Shown: one piece after another, positions 1 to 9,700 of the stretch
Position numbering within the stretch: the first letter of the stretch is position 1
Layout: every line of letters starts with the position of its first letter
DNA from: Zingiber officinale
Taxonomy: Eukaryota; Streptophyta; Magnoliopsida; Zingiberales; Zingiberaceae
Reading direction: 5' to 3'
Length of the DNA: 64,000 bases
Assembly (NCBI RefSeq): GCF_018446385.1
Contig: NC_056000.1
Span: 48,640,722 to 48,704,721 of the forward strand
Program-made: the position numbers and the translations under genes
Notes under the pieces: model-generated
What the model saw: the letters and a program-made list of their open reading frames with translations, nothing else
What the model was told of the DNA's origin: nothing
Databases searched by the model: none

Positions 1-1335
1 GTTGAAAAATTATTTTGGCCTTAGTCTAGATCAAACCCATTGAAAGCATGAACCTATAGATCTAAGAAACGAGCATCTCATAAACACATTAGGTCTATTA
101 TGATTGTGTATTCATAAACATAGAATGACGTGAGATGCGTAGACTTCTTGCCTGAACTTTAGATGCTTATATTAGTGTATCAACATAAGTCTGGGTATAA
201 AATACTAAAATATAGTGATCAAGCTAAGCAATTCTTCTTAGTAACAATGAGTTAGATCAAATCTTGCTTAACTTGACTAACCAAGCGAACACTCTATCCT
301 TTGTATAGCTAGTTAGTAACTAACAGTTAGACATATTGAAAATTGACTAATCACTTTCTTGAATGTTATCAAATTAAGGGGGAGAAATTGTTTAGACAAT
401 TTAAACATATTTTTTTAAAAAAAAAAATATTGACAAGATTACTTTGAAAAACTTCAAATGTTTTAAAAAATCTCTTTCAAAAATATTTTTAGAATGTTTT
501 GAAAAATTATTCTGTGTGAATATTACTCTTAAAATATTAAAAAACTTAATTTGAAAATTTTCTTTATTATCTTTTACCTAAAAAATCTTTATTAGAAATT
601 TTTCTTTGCAATTACTTTTAAAAAAGTTTTTTTAAAATCACTTTGAAATTGTTACTTAGAAAATTTTGTTTAACATTGTTTTGCCAAAGTTATTTTAAAA
701 ATTTTTCAAACTTATAGAAGTTTTTGGAAAGCTTTACTTCAAAACATGCTTTTAAAAATAACCCTTTAAAAGTTTGCTTTAAACTTTCCTTAAAAATAAT
801 ATTGATAAATGTCTCTTTAAACCTTCTTTTGAAAATCCTATTTAGAGAATTTTTCCTTAAATTACTTCTTAACTATCCAAGTTCTTTAAAAAGTCCTACT
901 TAGAAAAATTTAAATCTTTGGAAATTAATTTGAAAAAAACTTAAAAATATTTTTGAAAAGTTATTACTTTTAAAAACTTACTTGTAAAATTTTTTAAAAT
1001 ATTTACTCCTCCTAAAATAAAGCTAAGTTTTTATTTAAAACCATCACTTTGCAATTCTTTTAAGTAGTTGTTTTTCAAAACCTTATTTTCTTTCAAAATT
1101 ACTTGACATATGTGTTTGAGGCTTGCTTAAAAACTAAGATTGCAAAATTCTTTTGCTCAAATTGCTACTTAGTTATTTATACTTTATGCATGTATTATTT
1201 GATGTATGCCAAAGGGGGAGGATAGTGGGTTAGGTTAGAAAAATCTACTTACTTTAAACATTTTATGCTTTATTCCCTTATTGTATTTTTTTCTAACTTT
1301 AACCCGAGTTGTCATTACATCAAAAAGAGGAAGAT
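1..1335 (+). mobile_element. 3' internal end of a Sirevirus-like Copia element (AT-rich, no ORF)
   Basis: This is AT-rich non-coding sequence that ends exactly at an LTR start. Three polypurine tracts are visible, at about 376-387, 1211-1222 and 1322-1334, the last directly against the LTR at 1336. Several polypurine tracts between pol and the 3' LTR are a known trait of plant Sireviruses. The pol region lies outside the window, so the lineage is inferred from layout only. No coding potential was seen here. Confidence 0.5.
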
Positions 1336-2484
1336 TGTTGGTGCAGGTTGCACTAATAATTTAATTTTGATGTATGACAAATAGGTTAAAGTTACATGTG
1401 ATGTTTGACTAACATTTTCTACCAACTGTGCAGGAGTTGACTGTCTGAGGGACCTGACACCAAGCTGAAATCCAGCTAGGTCTGTGAGTCTGATAGTTGG
1501 TGGGAAGTCCGGATAGGTCCGCGGGGTCTGATATATGACAAGAAGTCCGGTTGGGTCCGCAGGACCTGACAATCGATCGAAGTCCAGTTGGGTCTGCGGA
1601 TTTGACAACTGGCGAGAAGACCTGGTAGGTCAGAGGCAAGTCAAGTGACTGCAAGTGGTAAGTGAAGGTAAGCAGCTAGAGCAGAGATCTAGTGAAGACG
1701 CATTTCCCGTTGAGGGAACTGTAGGTGTCAATCTAACTTAGGTCCATTTAGGAAGCGTAAGTTGAGATCTTGACTAGATTCTGATCTCAAAGATACATGA
1801 TTGAATTACTACCCTATCTGTTATGTTGTGCTAACTTTATTTTACAGGGTAGATATAATTTTTATTGCCATGACTAACCATTTCTTATAGGGAGAAGGAT
1901 GCTGAAAAAAAGGACTCAGAGCACCCGGACTCCTAGCGCCCGGAGCTGGTCAGGGTGCCCGGAGCAGGCTCGCCCAGTGGGTACCAAGGTGCCCAGGTGA
2001 TCCAAGCATCCAAACTTGGTCCAAGCGCCCGAAACCGAAAAATCATCCATAAGTTGACATAGAGCGCATCGATTGGCCGAGCCACGTGATCCAAGCACCC
2101 GGAGGGGTTCCAGGTGCCTGGAATGGACCTATTTAAAGGCCTTCGGCCCAGACCTTCAGAACAACAACTACGACAAGTTTCTCTCTTGTTTGGTGCTCTG
2201 AAAAGGCTCCTGCGACGCTGTGAAGCTCCTCCGACAACTAACGACCAAGACTTTCCCATTTTATTATTGTTGGCAACTTTTATTTCCAGTTCTTGTACTT
2301 AACTTCTGAAAATTTTTATGAATTGTTAGTGGATTGCCCAACAAAAGCACTCGACGAGTGCGAGACTTGGAGTAGGAATCGTTGAAGGTTTCAAACAAGT
2401 AAAATTCGATTTGTTAGCATTGGTTTATTTTTCTCCCGCTACGTACTTCGATTTAATTCGCTCTCAATTTTCGACGATCCCTAT

Positions 2485-3396
2485 TGATCTTGTTCGAAAG
2501 TCGATGAGATGGATGCTGGGGATATGGCGCTCCCGCTGACCTCCAGTGGACTTCTCTCCGACCTGCAACACAAGTGGTGTTAGTGTCAAGCGAGGGAAGG
2601 GGGCCCCGGGGATGGCCCTCTGACGCTCAAGTCAGTCTTCGACGAAGAAGAAGAAGCAAAGAGCGGAGCAACAAGAAGACTGTAGCACAACGGTAAATAT
2701 TGCATACCTCCGCCGATGGTTGGACCCCCTTTTATATAGAGCTTCTATAGCGTGCATGCACACTTTCCAAGGCGAGCACGTGCTCCCAAGTTTTCTCTGA
2801 AAAGACTCATGAGTAAAGTTTCCCTGACACTGTACCTTAACATACCTAGCATATCTCTGAAGTGATAATGAAAGTTTCCGCCGTACGATTCTCTATCTGA
2901 CCATGCCGCCTGTCAACGACACTAGCTCCCAAAAGGATGTCAAAAGATAGCTTGCTGTGTCTGTTGCTTGGCCAAACGGAATAGCCGCTCGGCAAAATCC
3001 CGCCGTCCTTGTGTTATCTGTTGTTGGGCCGAGTGGGATAGCCACTCGACCGAAATTTCACTATCCGCATGTTTTATTGCTGGGCCCAGCGGGATAGCTG
3101 CTCAACCGGAAGTCCACTGTCCGCATGCTCAGCTGATGTCAAGTCTACTGTTAGGCCAACCGGAAGAGCCGCTCGACCTGGTTTATGCATACTGCTCCCT
3201 TTGTCATCCTCTTATTTGAGTGTCAAGTGCTCGACTCATGGCCGAGTCAAAGGTGATATCAGATTGGGTCTTTCACTTCTCGATTGGGACATGCTCGTTT
3301 GATCGACAAATAACTTGTAAGCATTGATCACCTTGACTTTGACCTCCACGTGTAATTATCCTCCGAGGGGTGGGGCCCCTCCTCATCACCACATCA
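2485..3396 (-). mobile_element. Solo LTR of the Tat-like gypsy family, nested in the Copia LTR
   Basis: The sequence starts TGATCTTGTTCGAAAGTCGA and ends ACATCA. Over its length it resembles the LTRs at 31146-32311 and 42038-42945 (shared TGACGCTCAAGTCAGTC, TCTCTATCTGACCATGC and GGCCGAGTGG blocks). Its length, 912 bp, matches the 908 bp of those LTRs. No PBS or PPT flank it, so it is a solo LTR. Flanking pentamers are CCTAT (left) and GCTAT (right), a near-perfect 5-bp TSD. Orientation follows the family: these elements read on the minus strand. Confidence 0.75.
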
Positions 3397-3492
3397 GCTA
3401 TTCACCCCCACTCTTCATCACCGTGGTAATTATCCTCCAAGGGGTGGGGCCCCTCCTCATCACCGCATCAACTATTCATCCCCACCCCTCTC
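3345..3492. repeat. 74-bp tandem duplication across an LTR/target junction
   Basis: The block GTAATTATCCTCC...CATCA plus the following CTATTCA and CCCC runs occurs twice with a 74-bp period (from about 3352 and 3426). Each copy includes the LTR end and the start of the flanking Copia LTR, so the duplication happened after insertion of the solo LTR. Confidence 0.8.
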
Positions 3493-3511
3493 TAGCGTTC
3501 TTTTGTATCCA

Positions 3512-3697
3512 ATAGTAATCAAAGTTTAAAAAAAAAAATCTCTTGCTTTGTTTAGCAAAGATGCACAATTAATTTAAACAAAAAATGAAGTGCATACAGA
3601 TAAACAACTAAAGAAGGAAATAAGTAAGAAGGTTATAATATTTTACTTGGTTACAACCTTGATGATTGTTAATCCAAGGTAGTTGAAAGTTTAATAA
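3512..3697. other. Intergenic, A-rich
   Basis: Flanks the Copia LTR on its right. Contains a poly-A run at about 3527. Nothing further was recognised. Confidence 0.4.
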
Positions 3698-3899
3698 AGG
3701 GGCGCTTGGTTCACGAAAGGGACTGAGAATGAAAATCAGATTGATAGAAGTGGAGAATAGGAATGGAGGGATATAATGACCCATTCTCATATTTGGGAGA
3801 TTGAATCCGTGGGACCCACCACTGATCCCCCAAACCAAACACCAACGTTTAATCTCTTTCCTATTCCCCACTCCCATTCCATCCAACCAAGCACCCCCT
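3698..3899. mobile_element. Short MITE, PIF/Harbinger (Tourist)-like
   Basis: A ~200-bp unit starts AGGGGCGCTTGGTT and ends CAACCAAGCACCCCCT, which are imperfect terminal inverted repeats. It is flanked by TAA (left) and TAG (right), a possible degenerate TWA duplication. A TIR containing GGTGCTTGGTT with a 3-bp target site is typical of Tourist-like MITEs. The class call is inference. Confidence 0.5.
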
Positions 3900-4560
3900 T
3901 AGAATTTCCTTTATTAAAGGCGGAGAAGTTTCTTACACTCTTTGAAAGCTTAGAAACAAACTAGGAAATAAATATAGAAGTTGTTGTTGATTTCCTATCT
4001 CCAGAGGTCTTTTTATAGCCTTTGAAAAATTCTATCAGTAGCTTGAAGGCACCTTCAAGTGAGTCCAAGGCGCCTTCAATAAGCTAAGTTTTATCTGTCA
4101 AAGATAAAATTTTATCTTTGGCTAATGGCTATTAAAGATGCCTCAAATAGGCTAAAAGACGTCTTCGACACTGTTCATGTGAGGCGCCTACCAAGCCATT
4201 GAAAGCTCCTTCCATGAGGTAGATCAAACTTTTAGCTGATTTTTGTTTGGTTAGGTGATACTCCGGTTAATCGGAGTTGAGCTCACTCGAACCTAATTTC
4301 GACATTCTCCTCGAGTAGGCTTCCTCCCCAACTTCTCATCATTCGAACATCGAGCACATCCTTCTCGTCCAACTGTGCACTTTTTTGTAGCTTCTCATCC
4401 CTTGGATGCACCGAGCCCGTTGGCTCATTTCCCATGCCATCCTTCTCGTCCGCTGCATCTTTCGCTCAACTTCTTGTGCTCCTAACTTCATACACACTTA
4501 GACACAAGACATCAAATATAATAGAACTTAACTTAACTTGGTTGACCACATTAAAACTAT
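3900..4560 (-). repeat. Probable retroelement relic with GGCGCC-rich motifs
   Basis: Non-coding sequence with repeated near-palindromes (GAAGGCACCTTCAAG, AAGGCGCCTTCAA, GAGGCGCC) followed by a pyrimidine-rich, CTTCTCATC/CTTCTCGTCC-bearing block. This resembles the LTR and untranslated regions of large monocot Copia elements in antisense orientation. No LTR borders or TSD were found, so the assignment rests on general resemblance. Confidence 0.3.
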
Positions 4561-4577
4561 TACGAGGTACTTACATT

Positions 4578-4735
4578 AGGTCCATCAACTAATTTCGATC
4601 AAAACTGATTGATGGACTTAAAGAGCTCAGAATGTCATGGAATCATGACTTATGTATTCGTCCGGTTCTCTTAATTATATTCATATCCTCAAAAATCAAT
4701 TTGAAATATTATATCAAAAGCAATGATTTTTTTTA
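4578..4735. repeat. Inverted-repeat element, partial copy (copy a)
   Basis: Contains the central and right part of a repeat found in full at 5396: TCCATCAACTAATTTCGATC, GAGCTCAGAATG, TATGTATTCGTCCGGTTCTC and AATTATATTCATATCCT follow in the same order and spacing. Confidence 0.6.
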
Positions 4736-5395
4736 ATACAAATCGATTATATTTAAAAAAAAATTAATCGATTGCTATAGTATACCAATTGATTAAAGTT
4801 AGTGTTTATAGTCATAAATGTTGGATTTAATATCTTTAAGGTGGGCATAATATAATTTGTATATTCGATTGAATACAAATCAAACCTGTTTAAGTGATCT
4901 AACTTAAAGTTATTGGTTATTAGATGTGAGTTAATTTTGTAGAACCTTTAACCTAATTCATTATTATCTATGGGTTGATAACGGGTCAGATCCTCTATAT
5001 AAAATTATTAGTCCCCGAGTGTTTAGGGTATATTCTTGACATATTTTCGTTCCCCGTTGACAAAGAATTTTGGTGCCATCATCTTAATCCCCTTAGAAGA
5101 CCTTCCTCTTGCTTTCGCTTTATCTTCTTCCACAATGATCGTTTAGATGACACTACATGATAAGGACAAATGGTTCTTTAATTAAGTTCATTGTCATTAT
5201 TTATGTATTTAATGTATTATGTCATGCTTTAGGTTGAAACTAGATCGTGTTTAGGGTTTATTGTTTTCTCTATTTGATTTCTTTATTTGTTTTTAGAAAT
5301 CATGAGGTTAGGATGAAACTTTAATTCCTATGAACAATACTTTATTAGAATCATAGCAATCAATTAAAAATTTTAATTTACATTTAGAAATGTAC
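4736..5395. other. AT-rich intergenic DNA
   Basis: Two AATCGATT-containing arms near 4740-4800 look like outer parts of the neighbouring inverted-repeat element. Short ORFs such as 4975-5160 have no recognisable protein. No gene was seen. Confidence 0.4.
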
Positions 5396-5645
5396 TGTTC
5401 TCAATATATTATGTTAAATTCATGATTGAAAACATGAATATAATCAGGTGAATTAGATAAATACATAGGACCTGATCCCATATCATTCAAACCTCTCTAG
5501 GTCTATCAATCGATTTCGGATAAAATTGGCTAATGGATTTAGACAGCTCAGAATGATATGGAACTATATCTTATATGTTCGTCTAGTTCTTCTAATTATG
5601 TTTATTTCCTAAAATATCAATTTGATATAATATATTGAGAGTAGT
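5396..5645. repeat. Inverted-repeat (foldback) element, copy b
   Basis: The left arm (TCTCAATATATTATG...AACATGAATATAATC...GAATTAG) is the reverse complement of the right arm (CTAATTATGTTTATTTCC...TGATATAATATATTGAGA). The arms are about 100 bp and meet around GAATGATATGG / CCATATCATTC. The right margin is split by the solo LTR inserted at 5646. Similar to a foldback MITE; class unknown. Confidence 0.65.
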
Positions 5646-7460
5646 TGTTGGGATATACCCAATGCGGTGTGCGTTAAAAACACGTTTCGTAAACATGCAA
5701 AACGGAAGACTTAACGATAAATAAACTAATTTATCACATCACACACATTACACGCGTGTAAGATACAATGCGTAGATAAAATTATAAAATAAAATAAAAT
5801 CGAATAATAATTATTTTAGATATACTTTACGGATAACCTACAATGAGAAGTACATCAACTTTTTATAATGTTATCGAACCTCGCATCGATTCATATCCAC
5901 GCCAAGTTCTTCAAGACAACTCTAAGAAAATAAGTTTCGCCTTCAGAAGGTACTAGCCACGAGCGAAGGAGAATGATCAAGAAGAGGAAGAAGAAGTAAA
6001 CGAAAGATCTTCTTCCTTTGGGTCGCTCATGGCAATAAGAGGAGACCCTCTTGTTATGGTCGGTGGCAAGAGAGAGAGAGATATTGGATTTTGGTTTCCA
6101 AAACCTAATCAAGCCAATAATAAATTGTGTATTAATTCTCTCATAACCATATCAATATATAGTCTTCTTTAATGAGTTGGATTAGAAAGCCCAAATCTAA
6201 CTCATTATGTCTTAACTAAAAATTAGTCCATTAACCCTTAGTTTGATTCACAACTAAATCAAGTTGGTTCATGATTAAACTAAATTGGTTCATGACTAAA
6301 CAAAATAGGGTCCAACTCTTCCATAAGAGATGTGCCTTATCCATGCATCCGTTCCGACAAATATTTCCATATATGTCTCATGTATTGTCCAACAACACAT
6401 TTATCTCTTCATCTGATAATCTTATTCTCTAACTTATTTTACGTCTTTTAGAAACTCATAGTGCGTGTGACCCAATAGGTTTTCGATTTATCTTGACCGC
6501 CCATAATTAACTACTAAATTAAGGAATGATCATGAGTGACACCTAGTAGTATATCATAATCTCCAATTAATTGAAAAATCATAGTTAATCTGAGAACTAA
6601 TTCTGAATCCTTCAACAGTTATAGTGAGTTGTGTCTCGTTCCTTTCACTCGTTTTATACCCACTTGGTTCAGGACATGATCTATATATCTGCCCCCACTA
6701 AGTTGACTATATCACACCTAGTCCAAATAATACTTCCTCGTTCTATCGATTATAATTACTCATACATGTGTACAAGAGTCTCATACTCTTAACATGTGAT
6801 ACTTTGACTAAAAACTTCGAGTAATAATTTTAATGAGTGGTCATAGGGTATACGTCTCCTCGCAAGGAGTGGTGAATCCACTGTGGGTTATCTAAATACC
6901 TTCGGACACTTCAATATATATCCAATCATTTCGGGTCTACACCTCCAAGAAATATTTGTTTAAGATATCAAAGTAAAAGTCTCCATGACTAAGATGACAT
7001 ATATACCTCAAGTCGAAGGAAACTTGCACTCGAGCTATAGTAAGAATTTCATAAACATATCCATATATCTTACAGCAAGTCACTTCAATGAACTAGTTAC
7101 CATAATTAGCATCCACGTTTAACTCTCGGCATTCCAATATCTTCGGCTAGTGAGAAATAACTACTTGGTCGAACCAAGGAGTATAACCTGTGTTAGTCTT
7201 ACAGAATTGATGATGTCCGAATGCACCTATTCGACAACTAGGTAAATTCCAATATGTTCATAATTACACATATAGAGATAATCATAAGTTGTGATCCAAT
7301 CACAAATTCTCTCATGCTATAGATTGTATTGCGAACATTTAGTAAATGAGTTTAAAACTATTGAAACATATAACATGCACTCAAATAGTAAATCTATATT
7401 TATCAAATAAATAGTAAAACCATAAGATGTTTACCTTAAGTCATCCCTCAAAATCTAATA
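5646..7460 (-). mobile_element. Solo Copia-type LTR with perfect 5-bp TSD
   Basis: An 1815-bp block starts TGTTGGGATATACCC and ends CAAAATCTAATA. It is flanked on both sides by GTAGT (5641-5645 and 7461-7465), a perfect TSD. On the minus strand it would begin TATTAGATTTTGAGGG (TG changed to TA) and end GGGTATATCCCAACA, the usual look of a Copia LTR. No PBS, PPT or coding region is attached, so it is a solo LTR left by LTR-LTR recombination. It lies inside inverted-repeat copy b. The small minus ORF at 5891-6112 is LTR sequence, not a gene. Confidence 0.8.
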
Positions 7461-7569
7461 GTAGTGATTTTTTTAACAAAAATATATATCCAAAAAATAT
7501 ATCGAGAGTGGTGATTTTTTTTTTAATATAAATTAGATTTTTGAGACACATTTGTGCTAAAAAAATCAT

Positions 7570-7815
7570 TGTTATTAACATAGTGTGCTAGATTGATATT
7601 TGAGGGCATGAATATAATTTTGAGAATTAGACAAATATATAAAATTTTGTTCTATATATACCATTCCGAACTTTCTAGGTCCATCAACTAGTTTCAATTG
7701 AAATTGGCTGACGGACTTAGAGAACTCAGAATGACTTAGAATTAGGTCCTATATGTTCGTCTAATTTACCTGATTATATTTATGTCCTTAATTATTAATT
7801 TGACATAGGAATAAT
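7570..7815. repeat. Inverted-repeat element, copy c
   Basis: Same order of blocks as copy b: GATTGATATTTGAGGGCATG, AATATAATTTTGAGAATTAG, TAGGTCCATCAACTAG, GAACTCAGAATGAC, TATGTTCGTCTAATT, TTATGTCCTTAATTATTAAT. The arms are still complementary but more diverged. Confidence 0.6.
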
Positions 7816-7952
7816 GATTTTTTAATACAAATCAAACTTTTTAATCGATTATTACGTTATAGCAATCGATTCTATAAACAGTAACTTTAATTAATCATTA
7901 TAATGTAACAATCAATTATTTTTTTAAAATAATTAATTTATATTAAAAAAAT

Positions 7953-8212
7953 CACTACTCTCAATATAATATATCAAATTGATGTTTAAAGACATGAATA
8001 TAATAAGGAGAATTAAACGAACATATAGAACATAATTCCATATCATTTTGAGTTTTTTAATTATGACAATTAACTAATTTTGACAAAAATTGATTGATAG
8101 ACCTAAAGAGTTAAAAAAGATATAAAAATATGTTCTATTTATTCGTATAATTTTTAAATTATATTTATGTTATAAAATATCAATTTGACACATTTTATTG
8201 ATAGTAGTGATA
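7953..8212. repeat. Inverted-repeat element, copy d
   Basis: Begins CACTACTCTCAATATAATAT and ends TTTATTGATAGTAGTG, which are each other's reverse complement at the tips. Internal blocks match copies b and c. An AATTATTTTTTTAAAATAATT palindrome sits immediately upstream. Confidence 0.6.
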
Positions 8213-8746
8213 TTTTAAATATAAATTATCCATTAAAAAAAATTAATTCTTATAGTATAACAATTAATTCAGGATTTCATCGTGCTGATGAATAATATCA
8301 TGAATAAATTATTATAATATAGTAAATTAATTAAGAATAGTAGAGAGAGATAAAATGGATATGGGACACGTGATTTGAGGATTTTTAAACTTAATAGGTG
8401 ATTTGAATATCGTAAAACCTTGGATAATTATTTCGGTAAAATTAAATTAAACTAATGGATTTCTTTTTTTTAATCACTATAATAATTTAAATATTATTTA
8501 TTCGTATCCATATAAAAAATTAATTTAGGACTCAATCCATATCTTTATTTGATTGATTGGTTACGTAGACAGATCTCGACCAGTCCCCACCCATGCGCTG
8601 ACAAAATCTCACTATCCAAGAGCGCTCACTAAGGCAGCCGATTGAGCCCCCACACTGGACCATATATATACACAGCACAAAAAACCACAAACTAGTAAAT
8701 TTCACACCACATCCAAATACACACTAGTAAAACTCAAATTACATAT
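8213..8746. other. AT-rich flank with one TATA-like site
   Basis: Mostly A/T. A TATATATA run at about 8663 is followed by an A/C-rich stretch resembling a plant 5' leader (8675-8745). That is compatible with a transcription start for the short ORFs that follow, but unproven. Confidence 0.3.
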
Positions 8747-9141
8747 ATGTCATTCTTAGAAAACAAGTTGTATATCCATCAAACAACCAACAAATCTATC
8801 CCTATGCAACGCATGCCCATAATTGCTTTATCATCTACAAGAACCTCCAGCAACAGTGGATGGAAAAGAAAAGAGAAGAAAAGGAGATCCACTAAAAAGA
8901 CAAGCATAAGAGAGAATTGCAAGGAAGCCTGCGTTTGGATATCCAAGGAACCCCCTCCGATTTGTTGGACTACAATGTGCTCATCAAAGGAGGAGGGGAT
9001 ATGGGGTTATATGAAGAAATAGTCGTTTCACCGAGGGCTCTTCAGACTCGATCGAGCTCAAGTGCATTTGGTGGGACCGGGGGTTGGGGAAGTGCAGGAA
9101 TGTTGTGGATTCAGATTTTATCTGAAGAAAAAGCATTTTAG
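8747..9141 (+). CDS. Unrecognised short ORF pair, possibly a decayed or spliced small gene
   Basis: Two overlapping frames are open. The first, from ATG 8747, gives 91 residues rich in Lys/Arg and Ser. The second ends at 9141 and gives a more protein-like stretch (SDLLDYNVLIKGGGDMGLYEE), but its frame has a TAA at about 8893 after an in-frame ATG at 8860. A TATA-like run lies ~85 bp upstream of 8747. I do not recognise a family. It could be one gene with a frameshift, a small spliced gene, or chance. It lies ~560 bp upstream of the YUCCA start on the same strand. Confidence 0.2.
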
Positions 9142-9602
9142 AAAGGAACAGTTGGTAATGAAGGTGATCATTAATGACAAGTGTTAGCCGATCTCCTCTA
9201 AATTTACTTTCCCATTTCAGATTATAGTTTGCAATTAGTTTGGTCCCTCACAGGCTGACAGTCTGCTTCGGAAGCTCCTTCATCTTTTTGACGTCTGGTA
9301 TTATTCCTCTGTTTTGTTTTTTAGTCTCTTTATTCCAATGCAAGCGCCAAATTGCGATCGGCCTGTACCTTGGCCAGTTCTAATTAGAACTACTCTTTCT
9401 TGCCCATAATGGAAGAACAGCAGTCCGGCTGCAATTGTCGAATTCGCGGAAAACAATCCCTTGGAATAAAATCTCTCCCTTGTACGCCGCTCGGTATCAT
9501 CTCGATTGACCTCTCTTCCAAATGTCTTGAGAGGAACGTTTGGGCGGGCGCATAGCCTTTTGCCACGTAATGGAAGAACAGCAGCCCCTTTCCTGCCTCT
9601 GC
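9142..9602. promoter_or_regulatory. Probable upstream promoter of the YUCCA gene
   Basis: A ~460-bp gap between the short ORFs and the TATA box. The motif AATGGAAGAACAGCAG occurs twice (about 9408 and 9569) and AGTCCGGC twice (about 9423 and 9625), suggesting an internal duplication of a regulatory block. A CCACGTAATGG stretch near 9562 contains an ACGT core. Minus-strand ORFs across this stretch (9301-9729) look like chance. Confidence 0.4.
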
Positions 9603-9610
9603 TATATATA
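9603..9610 (+). promoter_or_regulatory. TATA box of the YUCCA gene
   Basis: TATATATA in the context CTGCTATATATAGACATG, about 90 bp before the first ATG. This would put the transcription start near 9635 and give a short 5' leader of about 65 bp. Confidence 0.6.
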
Positions 9611-9700
9611 GACATGTGAACAGTAGTCCGGCAGCGGCCGCAAACTGACCCACAGATCTCTGCTTCGTCGTTTCTGGGAATACAATCAATCTCCTTGTGC

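Larger units (their letters stand above)
1336..3511 (+). repeat. Sirevirus-like Copia 3' LTR, interrupted by a nested LTR
   Basis: The LTR starts TGTTGGTGCA directly after a polypurine tract. It contains GC-rich U3-like sequence at 1900-2150 and resumes after an insertion at 2485-3470 with CTATTCATCCCCACCCCTC, a pyrimidine-rich stretch typical of a Copia LTR end. The 3' limit near 3511 is an estimate from the last CA. No second LTR is in the window. The short ORFs in this stretch are not coding. Confidence 0.55.

Noticed and set aside
5891-6112. 73-codon minus ORF
   Set aside because: Lies wholly inside the solo Copia LTR and shows no domain.
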